This document shows, piece after piece, positions 33,704 to 42,460 of a stretch of DNA of 44,761 nucleotides. How positions within the stretch are numbered: the stretch's first letter is position 1; each line of letters opens with the position of its first letter. The notes beneath the pieces were generated by a model. It ran no database searches, was not told the origin of the DNA, and saw only the letters and a program-made list of their open reading frames with translations. This DNA comes from an uncultured Alphaproteobacteria bacterium (lineage in GTDB: Bacteria > Pseudomonadota > Alphaproteobacteria > Rs-D84), in contig CALXMQ010000003.1 of the NCBI GenBank assembly GCA_944389515.1, positions 1-44,761 on the forward strand, in the 5' to 3' direction. The translations under genes were made by a program, and so were the position numbers.

Positions 33704-33739
33704 ATCGGCGATTATAATTGCCTTATGACAAAAAATCAA
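33691..33739. promoter_or_regulatory. overlapping divergent promoters sharing one palindromic -10 box
   Basis: ATTATAAT (33711-33718) contains TATAAT on both strands. Rightward: TTGCTT (33691-33696), 16 bp, TATAAT, then 6 bases to the prmC ATG. Leftward: TTGATT (33734-33739 complement), 17 bp, TATAAT, then 7 bases to the M23 ATG. The leftward -35 lies inside prmC and the rightward -35 inside the M23 gene. Confidence 0.65.
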
Positions 33740-34495
33740 GCGTTTGAAATTCTTAAATCCGCCGGCGATATACGTGCCGCACGGATAATTACTGAAAACA
33801 CTGATAATTTTTCAAAAATAAAAGTTTGGCGTATGGCACGTGCCCTGCGGCGTGGGGTGCCTGTGGCAAAAATAATTCACCAAAAATGGTTTTATGGATT
33901 AAAATTTTATACCAACCAATACACATTAGATCCGCGTCCAGATACGGAAACATTGGTATCTGCGGTGATTGCAGATTGTGGAAAAAACGTACGTCCACAT
34001 ATATTGGATTTAGGCACAGGAACAGGATGCATAATTTCTGCATTGGTGAAAAATATTTATGGCGCAACTGGCATCGCAGTTGACACATCGCGTGGCGCAT
34101 TGCGCGTGGCACGACGTAATATAAAAAATTTAGGATTGGGAAAATCTGTACATATTGCATATGGAAATTTTAATAATGCCAAAATGACAAATGATAAATT
34201 TGATATCATCGTTTCTAATCCGCCATACATTGCCATGGGTGACACACGCGTAAACATTGGTGCAAAACATGATCCAATGCGTGCATTATATGCAAAAAAC
34301 AATGGATTGGCGGCATATGAAAATATTGCACGTAACGCCAGACATTGGATTCGTGATGGTGGTAAAATTTATCTGGAAATTGGTGACGGTATGGGCACAG
34401 ATGTTCGTAAAATATTTTCTGATTCTGGTTGGATTTTTAATCGCGCAGAATATGATTTGGCCGGCATTGAACGCGTGTTGATTTTTTCGATATAA
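33725..34495 (+). CDS. prmC: release factor glutamine methyltransferase PrmC
   Basis: 256 aa from ATG 33725. SAM-dependent methylation of the GGQ glutamine in RF1 and RF2. N-terminal helical domain, then motif I 'ILDLGTGTGCIISALV', and the substrate-binding/catalytic 'VSNPPYI' characteristic of HemK/PrmC. The C-terminal end 'GGKIYLEIGDGMGTDVRKIFSDSGW' is standard. Leaderless start with no Shine-Dalgarno. prfA is not next to it. Confidence 0.93.
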   Translation: MTKNQAFEILKSAGDIRAARIITENTDNFSKIKVWRMARALRRGVPVAKIIHQKWFYGLKFYTNQYTLDPRPDTETLVSAVIADCGKNVRPHILDLGTGTGCIISALVKNIYGATGIAVDTSRGALRVARRNIKNLGLGKSVHIAYGNFNNAKMTNDKFDIIVSNPPYIAMGDTRVNIGAKHDPMRALYAKNNGLAAYENIARNARHWIRDGGKIYLEIGDGMGTDVRKIFSDSGWIFNRAEYDLAGIERVLIFSI

Positions 34496-34503
34496 GTTTC
34501 AAC

Positions 34504-34532
34504 TTGTATTTATCTTTTTTCAAATATATAAT
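34504..34532 (+). promoter_or_regulatory. promoter of leader RNA A
   Basis: TTGTAT (34504-34509), 17 bp, TATAAT (34527-34532); hairpin 1 starts 7 bases on. Confidence 0.75.
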
Positions 34533-34538
34533 GAATTC

Positions 34539-34747
34539 GTTGATGGGTGTTCCATCAATGAGGCGTGGAAACCTCTGCATGTGCGTCGGAATATAAACCT
34601 GTGGCGCGCTGAAATGCGCCAATTTTAATATGACGGCGAAAAAAACTCCTGGCTTTTGGTCAGGAGGGTCGCGAAATATCAAATACGCGGCGCAATTCAC
34701 ATGATTGTTTCCAACCTCCTGACCACCTGAACTTTCTGGTGGTTTTT
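34539..34747 (+). ncRNA. Cys-rich-locus leader RNA, copy A
   Basis: About 209 nt. Hairpin 1: GUUGAUGG with CCAUCAAU around GUGUU. Hairpin 2: GAGG/CCUC around CGUGGAAA. Middle domain: CGUC..GACG enclosing a GGCGC/GCGCC hairpin. Then CUCCUG (34646-34651), GGUCAGGAGG (34658-34667), a UCGCG/CGCGG hairpin, a CAAU/AUUG hairpin, CCUCCUGACC (34715-34724), and the terminator CCACC/GGTGG plus five T. The SD of the gene reads TCAGGAG (34759-34765), also complementary to CUCCUGA. Confidence 0.82.
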
Positions 34748-34773
34748 AATTACAAAAATCAGGAGATGGAATT

Positions 34774-35646
34774 ATGAAACTTTTTTTACTTTTAGTTGTT
34801 TTACTGGTTACCCCCCAGATGTCATTTGCGGCAAGTGGCGAAGATGGCTCAGAAGATATTAACTGGGGTGAAATATCAAACTGTATTAGTGGATGTGTAC
34901 AATGTTTGGAATACAGAACGGCCGAATGTTGTGTCCGCTGTGGCGACAGTACGGGTGGTGGTGGGGGACATGGATACGCATGTACATCGTATAGCCAATG
35001 CCCCGATATATCTGGTCGCACGGAATATCAAGATACCGGCAGCGCCGCCACCGTCAGCGATATAGGTATCGCCAGTTCAACAAACGTTTGTTTTGATATA
35101 AATGGCGTACAATATTACAAAAAATCTGCAACATCATGCAGAACAAACTATTCCCGTGTAAAATTTGTAATCCATGGTTGCAGTGACATTGTATATTATC
35201 AATGCGTGTATAATTATACAGCACCCAACGAAGACGATGAATGCGATGAATCAACATGTATCCCAGACGCATGGTCATGGGTAACCAGTGGCAATAATGC
35301 TGTTCAGCGCCGCACAAGTCGTGGTTGTGGGGCAACTGGTAAATGTACCACAGTCATACCAGACCAAGTGCGTTGTCCAACAGGATATTACGGCACCCCA
35401 AATATAAATTTTCAAAACAACATCACTGCATATTGTACACCATGTCCATCGGATCCATCAGGCGCCCAAACAACGGCTGGCCCCGGCGATGTGGCAGACA
35501 ATGGTATCGGCATTGGTGGTGGAACAACAGGCAGAGTCAGCGTTACCGAATGTTATGTTCCGGCCGGCGTTGGCGGCAGCGACGAAACTGGCACATGGGT
35601 ATATGACAGGAATTGTCATTACAGTCAACAAGCAACGCAACTGTAA
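34774..35646 (+). CDS. large secreted Cys-rich protein (locus A)
   Basis: 290 aa. Signal peptide MKLFLLLVVLLVTPQMSFAA, then a Cys-rich chain with CVQCLEYRTAECCVRC near the N terminus, a Gly-rich linker, and a C-terminal domain 'RCPTGYYGTPN..YCTPCPS..ECYVPAGVGGSDETGTWVYDRNCHYSQQ'. The same C-terminal pattern (YYGxP, TxCP, CYxxxG, DxxGT[FW]V[YF]D, CxYS) ends the 42514-43365 protein, and a shorter version ends the CPSGY proteins. More than 20 cysteines suggest extensive disulfides. Expression is expected to pass through leader RNA A. Function unknown; adhesin- or surface-like by composition only. Confidence 0.78.
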   Translation: MKLFLLLVVLLVTPQMSFAASGEDGSEDINWGEISNCISGCVQCLEYRTAECCVRCGDSTGGGGGHGYACTSYSQCPDISGRTEYQDTGSAATVSDIGIASSTNVCFDINGVQYYKKSATSCRTNYSRVKFVIHGCSDIVYYQCVYNYTAPNEDDECDESTCIPDAWSWVTSGNNAVQRRTSRGCGATGKCTTVIPDQVRCPTGYYGTPNINFQNNITAYCTPCPSDPSGAQTTAGPGDVADNGIGIGGGTTGRVSVTECYVPAGVGGSDETGTWVYDRNCHYSQQATQL

Positions 35647-35730
35647 ATTACAGTAATTCTTCATAATGGGTGGGTGCCTGCTGTCAGTTCAATCCAAACC
35701 CACCCACCAAGTTTAATATTGGTGTCCCCC

Positions 35731-35763
35731 AAAAAATCCGCCAAACGGCGGATTTTTTTATTT
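35731..35763. terminator. bidirectional terminator
   Basis: AATCCGCC/GGCGGATT hairpin with T tracts on both strands, between convergent genes. Just before it (35668-35710) a GGGTGGGT/ACCCACCC inverted repeat is present. Confidence 0.85.
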
Positions 35764-36405
35764 GAAATATGGGTTTTCGCGCTTTAATATCCCGATTGTT
35801 GAATCAACACCATGACCGTGCACAACATATGTTTCATCCGGCAAATTCATTTCATATAACTTGGAAACAGATTGCATCAACGCATTTGCGTCGCCACCCG
35901 GCAAATCATATCGACCGCAACTGTCGCGGAATAAAGTATCACCAGTTATTAAAATACCAAATTCTGGGAAAAAATACATTACACCGCCCGGGGTATGTCC
36001 TGGTGATTCAATCACATCCATGTAAATGCCAGGAAATATTTCCAATGTCCCAGATTCAATATCTGTGGGACGCCGGTAATTATTTTCAATTTCTGGTAAT
36101 CCAAAATATTTCAATAAATTATTAGACCAGGAAATCAAATCGTTATCTTCGCTGTTCAAAAACCATGGGGCGTCATATTTTTCTGCCAACATTGGCGCCG
36201 CAGAAATATGGTCGCCATGACCATGTGTGGAATATATCGCACGTAAACGCAATCCACGCGATTCCAATAATTTTTCCCAATCGTGCGCCATACCCCACGC
36301 ATCAAAAATCACTGCATCGTTACCATATGTCACCAACACAGAATTCGTATTTTCTGGTGGCATATGTAAAACTTCGAAATTTGGTGCGGTATTATTTTGT
36401 GGCAT
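35758..36405 (-). CDS. metallo-beta-lactamase-fold hydrolase (glyoxalase II-like)
   Basis: 215 aa from ATG 36405, overlapping the ftsH stop by 14 bp. Zinc motif HGHGDH (THxHxDH type), Asp/His ligands in 'ESPGHTPGGVMY' and 'ILITGDTLFRDSCGRYDLPGG', final His in 'YVVHGHG'. The RDSCGRxDLPGG stretch is typical of the YcbL/glyoxalase II-like subgroup. Probable thioester hydrolase; substrate not determinable. Cotranscribed with tilS and ftsH. Confidence 0.85.
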   Translation of the reverse strand: MPQNNTAPNFEVLHMPPENTNSVLVTYGNDAVIFDAWGMAHDWEKLLESRGLRLRAIYSTHGHGDHISAAPMLAEKYDAPWFLNSEDNDLISWSNNLLKYFGLPEIENNYRRPTDIESGTLEIFPGIYMDVIESPGHTPGGVMYFFPEFGILITGDTLFRDSCGRYDLPGGDANALMQSVSKLYEMNLPDETYVVHGHGVDSTIGILKRENPYFK

Positions 36406-38311
36406 TTTGTTTAACCTTTTTCGTGGTTGCTTTTTTGCCAGATTTCTTTGCAGTACCAGAACCAGTAACAATGGCCTTGATTTCATCACCGGTCAATGTT
36501 TCGCGCGCCAATAATTCTTCGGCCAATTTACGAACAGTATCTTTATTCTTGGCTAACAATTTGGTCGCATCTGCATGGGCAGAATCCAACCACGCGCGCA
36601 CTTCGGCATCAACCATTTCAGCCGTCTTTTCAGATGCATTTTCCAATGCACTGCGCGTACCAAATGTGTTTACCTGGTTTATCGCAGCCAACCCGATTTT
36701 AGACGACAAACCGGCCGTGGTAATCGAATAACGCGCCAAACGTGTTGCCATGGCAATATCACTTTCTGCGCCAGTGGTGATTTTATCAGTGCCAAAGAAA
36801 ACCTCTTCGGCGGCACGTCCAGCCAGCGCAATGGCCAAATTCGCGCGCACTTCGGCAATAGTCATTGATACTTTGTCATCAATCGGCAAATGTTGAACCA
36901 TACCCAATGCGCGACCACGTGGGATAATTGTCGCCTTGTGTATCGGGTCGGTAATATCAGCATACATAATGCTGACAAATGCATGGCCGGCTTCGTGATA
37001 TGCGGTCAATTTGATATCTTCGGGACGCATTTTGCGAACCTTGCGCGGACCCATCAGGATTTTATCACGCGCTTCTTCGACATCAATCGATGTTATTTCT
37101 TGACGATTATTGCGAACGGCATGTAATGCGGCCTCGTTCAACAGGTTTTCCAAATCGGCACCAGAAAATCCAGTTGTACCGCGCGCCAAATCTTGTAAAT
37201 TGACGTCATCTGCAACCTTTACCTTTTTGGCATATAAATCCAGAATTTCCCGGCGTCCGGCCAAATCTGGTAATTCAATATATACCTGGCGGTCAAAGCG
37301 CCCTGGGCGCAACAATGCAGGATCCAGCATATCTACGCGATTTGTTGCACCAATAACAATAATACCTGTATCATTGGCAAAACCGTCCATTTCAATCAGT
37401 AACTGATTCAATGTTTGTTCACGGTCTTGGTCGTTATATGAACTGGTACTGCGCCGTTGACCGATTGCATCGATTTCATCAATAAACAATATACACGGCG
37501 CATTACGTTTGGCCATATCAAATATTTCTTTTATCTTGGCCACCCCCAGACCAACGATGATACCAGAAAAATCACTGCCTGATGCGGCAAAAAATGGAAC
37601 ATTTGCTTCGCCGGCAATGGCACGCGCCAATAATGTTTTACCAGTACCAGGTTCACCAGATAATAATATTCCACGTGGTATACGCGCACCAACATCACGG
37701 AACTTTTTACCATCGCGTAAGAAATCCACAATTTCCATCAATTCTTGTTTTTCAGAATCAATGCCGGCAACATCTTTGAATGTCGTTTTGGGTTTGCCGG
37801 TTGTAATCTTGGTTGGATTTTGTTGCGCCAAACTGCGACTGATACCGCCGGCGCCGCCACGAAAGCCACGGAATATCCACCATATAAAGAATAATCCCAT
37901 TAAAATCGGTACCCATGTCCCCAGGTAATCCACCCATGTTTTAGATGTATCAATCGAAATTGTCGCGCCATTTTCTGCAATTTGAGTCAATAATTCCGGG
38001 TCGTATGTGATTGTCGCAGTATATGGCGTGCCATCTGTCAATGTACCAGATGCATCATTACCGCGAATATCCATTGTTTTAATTTCTGGTGCACGACGTA
38101 AAACATCAGAAAACGTCAATTCAACCGGCTGGGGCACAGGTGCGCCACCTGGTAAAAATTGATTTGTAACGCCCCCCCCAATAAATGACCGCGCAATCAT
38201 TGCAACAAATAATGCAACAAACACAATCAAAAAGATATTGCCGCCATCACCACGTTTGAATATTTTATTTTTTTTGTTTTGATTTTTCAGATTCTGATTT
38301 TGATTTTCCAT
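36392..38311 (-). CDS. ftsH: ATP-dependent zinc metalloprotease FtsH
   Basis: 639 aa from ATG 38311 (AGGACAAG upstream). Membrane-bound AAA+ protease. Two helices (about 23-45 and 133-155) flank the periplasmic domain. Walker A GEPGTGKT, Walker B 'CILFIDEIDAIG', SRH 'ATNRVDMLDPALLRPGRFDR', protease zinc motif HEAGH and 'TGAESDIAMATRLAR' with the third ligand region. The Lys-rich C-terminal tail (KKSGKKATTKKVKQN) is unusual but plausible. Its first 47 bp overlap the end of tilS. Confidence 0.97.
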   Translation of the reverse strand: MENQNQNLKNQNKKNKIFKRGDGGNIFLIVFVALFVAMIARSFIGGGVTNQFLPGGAPVPQPVELTFSDVLRRAPEIKTMDIRGNDASGTLTDGTPYTATITYDPELLTQIAENGATISIDTSKTWVDYLGTWVPILMGLFFIWWIFRGFRGGAGGISRSLAQQNPTKITTGKPKTTFKDVAGIDSEKQELMEIVDFLRDGKKFRDVGARIPRGILLSGEPGTGKTLLARAIAGEANVPFFAASGSDFSGIIVGLGVAKIKEIFDMAKRNAPCILFIDEIDAIGQRRSTSSYNDQDREQTLNQLLIEMDGFANDTGIIVIGATNRVDMLDPALLRPGRFDRQVYIELPDLAGRREILDLYAKKVKVADDVNLQDLARGTTGFSGADLENLLNEAALHAVRNNRQEITSIDVEEARDKILMGPRKVRKMRPEDIKLTAYHEAGHAFVSIMYADITDPIHKATIIPRGRALGMVQHLPIDDKVSMTIAEVRANLAIALAGRAAEEVFFGTDKITTGAESDIAMATRLARYSITTAGLSSKIGLAAINQVNTFGTRSALENASEKTAEMVDAEVRAWLDSAHADATKLLAKNKDTVRKLAEELLARETLTGDEIKAIVTGSGTAKKSGKKATTKKVKQNATK

Positions 38312-39263
38312 GTCTTGTCCTAAAACTTGTTTTTGCACCTTCGGGAACGATTAAAATCCTGTTACCTAGTCGCCGAATTGTACAATGCCCCAATGTAAAT
38401 TTGCAATCGTGTTGCAATTTATCTAGTGCATTTGATAATGAATTCAAGCGTGGCTGATATTCATCCCCCCCAATTTTTTGAATCAATGTTCCCAACAACT
38501 TTAATCTAATATCTGGGGCTGGGTCAAACAGAAAAGAATCAATAAATACAGCACGCTGATTATTTGTAACCGACGCAACCATTTCTGATATTTCATCGTC
38601 CAGCGCATCACGCACACGCCCCAGGTTTTGAACAGCCAATAAAATACGCGCATCACTGATGCCCAGTTTTTCTGACAACAAGTGACGATTTTGGCGAATT
38701 CGCACACGGGTATAGTGTGGGTCACTGTTCATTTCATCCATAAAATATTTTATGCCATTGTCGTCGCAATATTTTTTTAATTCTGCACGCGGTACATACA
38801 ACAGCGGTCGAACAATTTTAATTCCATCACGCCATGTTACACGGCGCATTGCCGCCAATCCGTACAGTCCACTGCCCCGCCCCAAATTCATTAAAAATGT
38901 TTCAATTTGGTCATCAGCCTGGTGCGCGGTCAACAATATACTGATATTATTATTATGGCAAAAATCTGTCATAAATTTATATCGCGCGTTACGGGCGGCC
39001 GCTTCGATACCAGTGGTGGGTTTGTCATCTGTCCAATAAAAAATTTCACATGGAACATTTAACTGATTACATAAATCGCGAACGTATTCTGTTTCCACCG
39101 CCGCATTTTTACGCAATCCGTGGTTTACATGCAAACATACAATGTCCGCCCCACATGCCGCCAACCAACACAACAGGCATACAGAATCCACACCGCCACT
39201 GACCGCGACAGCCATACGGACACCTGAAAAATCGCGAATAAAATCTAAAAAGTTTTGATTCAT
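38265..39263 (-). CDS. tilS: tRNA(Ile)-lysidine synthetase
   Basis: 332 aa. Modifies C34 of tRNA-Ile(CAU) to lysidine. PP-loop 'VAVSGGVDSVCLL' at the N terminus, 'LTAHQADDQIETFLMNLGRGSGLYGLAAM', 'RPLLYVPRAELKKYC', and 'SDPHYTRVRIR' all match TilS. Short C-terminal region relative to E. coli (432 aa), usual for alphaproteobacterial forms. The last 47 bp encode a Lys/Ser/Glu tail that overlaps the start of ftsH in another frame. Confidence 0.93.
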   Translation of the reverse strand: MNQNFLDFIRDFSGVRMAVAVSGGVDSVCLLCWLAACGADIVCLHVNHGLRKNAAVETEYVRDLCNQLNVPCEIFYWTDDKPTTGIEAAARNARYKFMTDFCHNNNISILLTAHQADDQIETFLMNLGRGSGLYGLAAMRRVTWRDGIKIVRPLLYVPRAELKKYCDDNGIKYFMDEMNSDPHYTRVRIRQNRHLLSEKLGISDARILLAVQNLGRVRDALDDEISEMVASVTNNQRAVFIDSFLFDPAPDIRLKLLGTLIQKIGGDEYQPRLNSLSNALDKLQHDCKFTLGHCTIRRLGNRILIVPEGAKTSFRTRHGKSKSESEKSKQKK

Positions 39264-39313
39264 AACAACGTTATTTTATGATATAATTTGCAAAAATAAA
39301 GGAAAATCGGAAT

Positions 39314-39865
39314 ATGTCAGGTAAATTGAAATCTATTGCAGTATATTGTGGACACCAGTTTGGCACAAATCCACAATTTGCACAAGACGCTGCAAAAATC
39401 GGTGAATTTTTGGGAAAAAATAAAATACAAATGGTATTTGGTGGCGGAAATGTCGGACTGATGGGTACGGTTGCCACGGCGGCATTGAATGCTGGCGGTC
39501 ATGTTATCGGTGTTTCAACAAATAATGTTATTGAACGCCAAGAACCTGTGCACAATGGGGTTGATGTTGAAATTGTTGACGGGGTAAATGAAAGAAAACA
39601 AAAAATGATAGAATTATCTGATGCGTTCATAATTTTGCCGGGCGGAATTGGCACATTGAACGAATTGACAGATATTATGACAATGCAGCAAATTGGTGAA
39701 TCAAAAAAACCATTGTTCTTTTTGAATACCGCCGGTTTTTGGATTCCTTTTGTTCGTCTGTTTATCCATATGCAAAAGTCTGGATTTATCGAAACAATCC
39801 ATGATTATAATATTCATGGCGCAAATTCAGTTGACGATTTAATTGGTCGTATTTTAAGATATTAA
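39314..39865 (+). CDS. LOG-family nucleotide 5'-monophosphate phosphoribohydrolase (TIGR00730)
   Basis: 183 aa with AAAGGAAA upstream. Rossmann-like: 'SIAVYCGHQFG', 'VFGGGNVGLMG', and the catalytic PGGxGTxxE motif as 'ILPGGIGTLNELTDIMTMQQIG'. The family cleaves the N-glycosidic bond of cytokinin or purine 5'-monophosphates; in bacteria it is often a PpnN-like housekeeping nucleotidase. Divergent from tilS. Confidence 0.88.
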   Translation: MSGKLKSIAVYCGHQFGTNPQFAQDAAKIGEFLGKNKIQMVFGGGNVGLMGTVATAALNAGGHVIGVSTNNVIERQEPVHNGVDVEIVDGVNERKQKMIELSDAFIILPGGIGTLNELTDIMTMQQIGESKKPLFFLNTAGFWIPFVRLFIHMQKSGFIETIHDYNIHGANSVDDLIGRILRY

Positions 39866-40092
39866 AACTGAATCACTTTATTACGTGATGTTATACCGCG
39901 TATGATTTTAATGCTGGATTTTGGAACATTAAAATGTTCCGCCAGCATTTTTATTACCGCAACGTTTGCGTCGCCATCTGATGGGGCGGCGGTTGTATGC
40001 ACGCGCAATACACCGTTTTCATCCAATGATACTTCATTTTTTCGCGCACGCGGTATAACACGAATATTAAAAGTCTGTTTTGAATCGTTCAT
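39862..40092 (-). CDS. DUF167 (YggU family) protein
   Basis: 76 aa from ATG 40092 (a GTG just upstream is in frame). 'FNIRVIPRARKNEV', 'RVHTTAAPSDGDANVAVIKMLAEHFNVPKSSIKIIRGITSRNKVI' is the complete DUF167 fold with its AxPxDGxAN motif. Function undetermined. It overlaps the HIT gene by 26 bp upstream and the LOG gene end by 4 bp. Confidence 0.88.
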   Translation of the reverse strand: MNDSKQTFNIRVIPRARKNEVSLDENGVLRVHTTAAPSDGDANVAVIKMLAEHFNVPKSSIKIIRGITSRNKVIQF

Positions 40093-40414
40093 CACTCATA
40101 ATATGCACATGAAAATGGAATACACTTTGTCCTGCGCCGGGGCCGGTATTTGCAACAATGCGAAAGTTATTATTTAACCCCAACGTATCAACAGTTTTTC
40201 GCACCGCCGCCCAAAATCCAGCCTGTAATTCTGTGGGGGCATTGGCAGTAAAATCGTAAACATCTGTGAATTCGCCCTTTGGCACAACCAAAACATGTGT
40301 TTTGGCACGTGGCGAAATATTTTGAAATGCCAACGCATAATCATCTTCATAAATCTTGGTTGATGGTAATTCGCCACGCAAGATTTTTGCAAAAACATTA
40401 TTGTTATCGTACAT
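40067..40414 (-). CDS. HIT-family nucleotide-binding hydrolase
   Basis: 115 aa from ATG 40414 (GGGGGAAT upstream). 'NVFAKILRGELPSTKIYEDDYALAFQNISPRAKTHVLVVPKGEF' and the histidine triad HFHVHI near the C terminus identify an HinT-like adenosine phosphoramidase. Length is standard. Followed by DUF167 in the same operon. Confidence 0.93.
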   Translation of the reverse strand: MYDNNNVFAKILRGELPSTKIYEDDYALAFQNISPRAKTHVLVVPKGEFTDVYDFTANAPTELQAGFWAAVRKTVDTLGLNNNFRIVANTGPGAGQSVFHFHVHIMSDERFKTDF

Positions 40415-40472
40415 AAATTCCCCCTGGGTTGTTATATCCAGAATATTATATACCCAGAATAAAATCAAGGGG

Positions 40473-40500
40473 CTTGAAATCAAATATCAATGCACTATAT
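40473..40500 (+). promoter_or_regulatory. groESL promoter, RpoH-like overlapping sigma70-like
   Basis: CTTGAAA (40473-40479), 13 bp, CACTATAT (40493-40500), close to the heat-shock sigma32 consensus. The same bases give TTGAAA, 16 bp, TATATC. No CIRCE inverted repeat is seen. Confidence 0.5.
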
Positions 40501-40540
40501 CTATGCCCAGAAGCAATTAGAATACCAAGGAGAAATAAAT

Positions 40541-40828
40541 ATGTTTAAGCCTTTGCATAATTATGTTCTGTTGGAACGTATCGAAGAAGAAAATAAAACA
40601 GCCGGCGGAATTATTATTCCTGATAATGCAAAAGAAAAACCATCGCATGGTCGTGTAATCGCGGTGGGTGATGGCGCATTTGATGGCGATGACAAAATTC
40701 CTATGACAGTCAAAGTGGGTGATGTTGTTTTATTCGCAAAATGGGCGGCATCTGCAAATGAAGTAAAAATTGACGGCAAAGATTATGTGCTGGTCAAAGA
40801 AACTGATATTTTGGGAATTTTAGAATAA
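40541..40828 (+). CDS. groES: co-chaperonin GroES
   Basis: 95 aa from ATG 40541 with AAGGAGA upstream. '[44 protein letters not shown]' includes the mobile loop, and '[36 protein letters not shown]' is standard. Caps the GroEL folding chamber. 13 bp upstream of groEL. Confidence 0.98.
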   Translation: MFKPLHNYVLLERIEEENKTAGGIIIPDNAKEKPSHGRVIAVGDGAFDGDDKIPMTVKVGDVVLFAKWAASANEVKIDGKDYVLVKETDILGILE

Positions 40829-40841
40829 AAAGGATTTAATC

Positions 40842-42458
40842 ATGGCAAAAGAAATCGTATTTGATACAGATAAATTGGCGGCTGGGGTTGATAAATTAGC
40901 CAACGCCGTCAAGATTACTATGGGGCCCAAAGGACGCACGGTCGTAATTGATAAATCATATGGTGCGCCCGTCGCAACCAAAGACGGTGTTACTGTGGCC
41001 AAAGCAGTATCGTTAAAAGATCCGCAAGAAAATATCGGTGCCCGTATGGTTCAAGAAGTTGCAAAAAAAGCCGGCGATGATGCTGGTGACGGAACAACAA
41101 CCGCAACCGTGTTGGCACAAAAAATTATCCGCGAAGGGCGTCGCGTTATCGCGGCTGGGATGAATCCAATGGATGTAAAACGCGGTATTGATATGGCAAC
41201 AGCGGCAGTGGTGGCAGATATTGAAAAGCATGCACGCCCAGTCAAAGACAGTTCTGAAATCGCCCAGGTGGCAACTATTTCCGCAAATTCAGATTCTGAA
41301 ATTGGTGAAAAAATCGCCAGCGCAATGGAAAAAGTTGGCAAAGAAGGCGTTATAACCGTCGAAGAAGCCAAAGGGTTGGATACTGAAATCGACGTTGTCG
41401 AAGGTATGCAATTTGACCAAGGATTTATGTCGCCATATTTTGTAACCAACACTGAAAAAATGCTGGCGGAATTAGATGGCGCACAAATATTGGTTTCTGA
41501 AAAGAAAATCACGGGGCTGCAAGCATTATTGCCTATATTGGAACCGGTTGCACAATCAGGTCGCCCATTATTGATTATTGCCGAAGATGTTGAATCTGAA
41601 GCGTTGGCAACATTGGTTCTGAATAAATTACGTGGCGGATTAAAGGTTTGTGCCGTCAAAGCCCCAGGATTCGGCGATCGCCGCAAAGAAATGTTGAAAG
41701 ATATCGCCGCAGTTACGGGTGCAACTGTTGTATCCGACGACATGGGTATGACATTTGAAAATATAACCCCAGACGTATTGGGTACGGCGAAAAAAATTGT
41801 TGTCACCAAAGATTCTACTTTGTTGGCCCAAGGTGGCGGAGACAAACATGCGATTGACGCACGTGCCGATGAAATACGTAAACTGATGTCTGTATCAACC
41901 AGTGATTATGACCGCGAAAAATTGGCTGAACGTTTGGCCAAATTGGTTGGTGGTGTCGCAGTTATCAAGGTTGGCGGCATGACCGAAGTTGAAGTTAAAG
42001 AAAAGAAAGACCGCGTTGATGATGCTTTGGCAGCGACACGCGCCGCCGTGGCCGAAGGCATTGTCGCAGGTGGTGGTATCGCACTGGTACGTGCAACGGC
42101 CGCACTGGAAAAATTGCATGGAACAAATGCAGACCAAGATGTCGGTATCGACATTGTTCGTCGCGCATTGGTTGCCCCATGTGCCCAGATTGCAGAAAAC
42201 GCCGGTGTATCTGGTGAAATCGTTGTTGGCAAGGTTATGGAAGCCAAAGATTACAACACTGGATATAACGCACAAACAGGCGAATATGTTGATATGATGA
42301 AATCTGGGATTATTGATCCAGCCAAGGTTGTAAAAACAGCCATCCAGGCGGCATCCAGTACCGCAGGCGTTCTGTTGACAACAGGTGCAGTAATGTCAGA
42401 AATACCAGAAGAAAAACCAGCCCAACCAATGGGGGGCGGTATGCCAGGCATGATGTAA
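40842..42458 (+). CDS. groEL: chaperonin GroEL
   Basis: 538 aa. Full-length 60-kDa chaperonin: '[32 protein letters not shown]', '[14 protein letters not shown]', '[14 protein letters not shown]', '[14 protein letters not shown]', ending with a GGM-type tail (GGGMPGMM). ATP-dependent folding of cytosolic proteins. AAAAGGA upstream; operon with groES; terminator follows. Confidence 0.99.
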   Translation: MAKEIVFDTDKLAAGVDKLANAVKITMGPKGRTVVIDKSYGAPVATKDGVTVAKAVSLKDPQENIGARMVQEVAKKAGDDAGDGTTTATVLAQKIIREGRRVIAAGMNPMDVKRGIDMATAAVVADIEKHARPVKDSSEIAQVATISANSDSEIGEKIASAMEKVGKEGVITVEEAKGLDTEIDVVEGMQFDQGFMSPYFVTNTEKMLAELDGAQILVSEKKITGLQALLPILEPVAQSGRPLLIIAEDVESEALATLVLNKLRGGLKVCAVKAPGFGDRRKEMLKDIAAVTGATVVSDDMGMTFENITPDVLGTAKKIVVTKDSTLLAQGGGDKHAIDARADEIRKLMSVSTSDYDREKLAERLAKLVGGVAVIKVGGMTEVEVKEKKDRVDDALAATRAAVAEGIVAGGGIALVRATAALEKLHGTNADQDVGIDIVRRALVAPCAQIAENAGVSGEIVVGKVMEAKDYNTGYNAQTGEYVDMMKSGIIDPAKVVKTAIQAASSTAGVLLTTGAVMSEIPEEKPAQPMGGGMPGMM

Positions 42459-42460
42459 AA

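Noticed and set aside
34539-34747. Known riboswitch classes (c-di-GMP I/II, T-box, SAM, preQ1, fluoride) for the leader RNA
   Set aside because: None of their signature sequences are present: no GGGUGGNACCGCG of T-boxes, no GEMM tetraloop-receptor pattern, no fluoride or preQ1 core. The element stays unassigned.
40441-40540. CIRCE / HrcA operator in front of groES
   Set aside because: No TTAGCACTC-N9-GAGTGCTAA-like inverted repeat; the region instead fits an RpoH-like or sigma70 promoter.
41051-41845. 264-aa open frame on the minus strand inside groEL
   Set aside because: Antisense shadow of groEL codon bias; low-complexity Ser/Ala/Ile composition and no ribosome-binding site. The same holds for the 282-aa frame opposite holB (4637-5485).
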